Of a DNA stretch of 64,000 nucleotides, positions 62,981-64,000 are shown piece by piece. The translations under genes were made by a program, and so were the position numbers. Position 1 is the stretch's first letter, and each line of letters starts with the position of its first letter. Source of the DNA: Luteibacter sp. 9135 (GTDB taxonomy: Bacteria > Pseudomonadota > Gammaproteobacteria > Xanthomonadales > Rhodanobacteraceae); assembly GCF_000745005.1 (NCBI RefSeq), contig NZ_JQNB01000001.1:2535501-2599500 (forward strand), read 5' to 3'. Under the pieces are notes generated by a model that was not told the origin of the DNA, ran no database searches, and saw only the letters and a list, made by a program, of their open reading frames with translations.

Positions 62981-64000
62981 CGCCGTAGCCGAGTGCGGCG
63001 CGTACGACGTAGAGCGTGTCCATGCGCGGCACAGGCCGGGTCAGCCGGGTGAGTATCCGCCGCCCGTGGCTGCGCTTCACCCAGGCCTGGCCTTGCAGCC
63101 ACAGCTGCGTACGCGCCAGGTCGGCGCGCTCCTGCATGTTTTCCTCGGTAAGGCGGAAGCGGTTGCGCACGGCGCGCCCGATGTCCCGCATCGTGCGTGC
63201 CCATTCGATCCCGGGCAGCGCCTGTGCCCAGAGCGCGGAGCACGACAGTTGCGTGAGCGTGCGGCGGCGCGAGGTGCGCCGTAGCCAGCCGTGGCACTCG
63301 CCGTCCAGCCGTGCGACCACCGCGGACGGGATCGCCCCGGGGTAATACCGCGAGACCAGCGCCAGCGGCGGGAACGCCCACCATGCGGAGCCGTCGGTCC
63401 ACAGCACGTCCCAGTCGGCCGTATCCATGCGTGTGGCAAGCAGGGCGATGTCGTGCAGGTGCAGCAGCCGGATACTGCGGCCGCAGATGTTGCCGGCGGC
63501 GTGCAGCAACAGGTGACACATCAGGGCGCCGTGCGACGGGTAGGGCTGGATGCCCGGTGCGTGCAGCGGCACGCGGGCAGTGATGTCCACCGTGGCAATG
63601 GGCAAGCGTTCCTGGATGCGCGTGTGCAGCTCGATGTTGACCGGCGTATCGCGATGCTCGCCCAGGCCGACCGTCGGCGCACCCACGGCCGGCTTGAACG
63701 CACGATGCCGCCAGTGCGCGAAGGATTCCACATAGCCCAGGTCCTTCAACAGCCCGGCCGCAGCGTCGAGGTCGGCCTCGGCAACCAGCAGGTCGATGTC
63801 CGCCATCGGTCGCTCGCCGGGCGTGTAGACACCCAGGGCATGCAGGGACGAGCCCTTCAGCGCCACCAGGGAGACCGACGCCGCGCGCGCGCCCGCATCG
63901 ATGCGTTCCAGGAGCGTCGCGATACGCCGGTGGCGCGCCTCCACATGGTCGCGCTGTTCGGCGAGGAACGGGTTCCAGTCCGGGTGCCGCCAGCCCGTGC
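62964..64000 (-). CDS. Nucleotidyltransferase-family protein (partial, start beyond window)
   Basis: At least 345 residues on the minus strand, with no stop before the window edge. Upstream of a GTG at 63944 the frame goes on as coding-like sequence (GWRHPDWNPFLAEQRDH), so the true start lies past 64000. Seen: VALKGSSLHALGVYTPGERP and MADIDLLVAEADLDAAAGLL, the pol-beta-like G-x-x-L...DIDLLV pattern of NTP_transf_5-type proteins, then NIELHTRIQERLP. Such proteins are common beside exopolysaccharide loci. The role is unknown. Confidence 0.8.
   Translation of the reverse strand, partial: TGWRHPDWNPFLAEQRDHVEARHRRIATLLERIDAGARAASVSLVALKGSSLHALGVYTPGERPMADIDLLVAEADLDAAAGLLKDLGYVESFAHWRHRAFKPAVGAPTVGLGEHRDTPVNIELHTRIQERLPIATVDITARVPLHAPGIQPYPSHGALMCHLLLHAAGNICGRSIRLLHLHDIALLATRMDTADWDVLWTDGSAWWAFPPLALVSRYYPGAIPSAVVARLDGECHGWLRRTSRRRTLTQLSCSALWAQALPGIEWARTMRDIGRAVRNRFRLTEENMQERADLARTQLWLQGQAWVKRSHGRRILTRLTRPVPRMDTLYVVRAALGYGVRRPG

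Overview
GC-rich, gene-dense chromosomal DNA from a gammaproteobacterium. Gene content, GTAG-headed REP elements and GTG/ATGA-coupled operons fit the Xanthomonadales, probably a Rhodanobacteraceae (Luteibacter/Dyella-like) genome; that placement is inference. No rRNA, tRNA, CRISPR array, transposase or phage gene was seen.

Layout. 1-602: intergenic repeat block (two REPs plus a 234-bp element with 27-bp inverted ends). 603-7248: a secreted small protein, a UvrA2-type ATPase, a small membrane protein, a LysR regulator with an aldo/keto reductase, and two unrecognised/SPOR-type genes. 7446-33377: a complete-looking type VI secretion locus except for the ClpV ATPase. It has a sigma54 activator, a small winged-helix-like protein, and then one 24-kb run of mostly overlapping plus-strand genes: tssB-tssC fused in one frame, hcp, tssE, tssF, tssG, vgrG, two pentapeptide-repeat proteins (one with DUF2169), DUF3540, DUF4150/PAAR-like, tssJ, tssK, tssL, tssM, tssA, a two-domain GNAT protein and a His/Cys-rich candidate effector. 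Two perfect 8-bp-arm palindromes and a -24/-12 sequence lie upstream of the sheath gene.

33464-39350: a cobalamin riboswitch in front of a valine-degradation operon (mmsA, acyl-CoA dehydrogenase, enoyl-CoA hydratase, 3-hydroxyisobutyryl-CoA hydrolase, mmsB). 39374-41126: divergent LysR regulator and short-chain dehydrogenase. 41127-42301: a second repeat block whose first half is an inverted copy of the block at 1-485.

42302-48080 (minus strand): an ECF sigma / zinc anti-sigma / subtilisin-like lipoprotein operon, and a cytochrome operon (cytochrome b561, haem-motif beta-barrel, cytochrome c, outer-membrane protein). 48208-64000 (plus strand): a polysaccharide locus with 3-amino-3,6-dideoxyhexose genes, Wzx flippase, probable Wzy, Wzz, glycosyltransferases, methyltransferases, an amidohydrolase and a B12-binding radical SAM enzyme, ended by an opposing nucleotidyltransferase-like gene that runs off the window.

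The last two regions appear joined by regulation. The same motif, GCAACCTTT-N12-GGCACT, with identical spacing, precedes the sigma factor gene, the cytochrome operon and the polysaccharide operon, so one ECF sigma factor probably controls all three. The most unusual item is the single-polypeptide TssB-TssC sheath with a roughly 120-residue Ala-rich helical linker in a locus without clpV.
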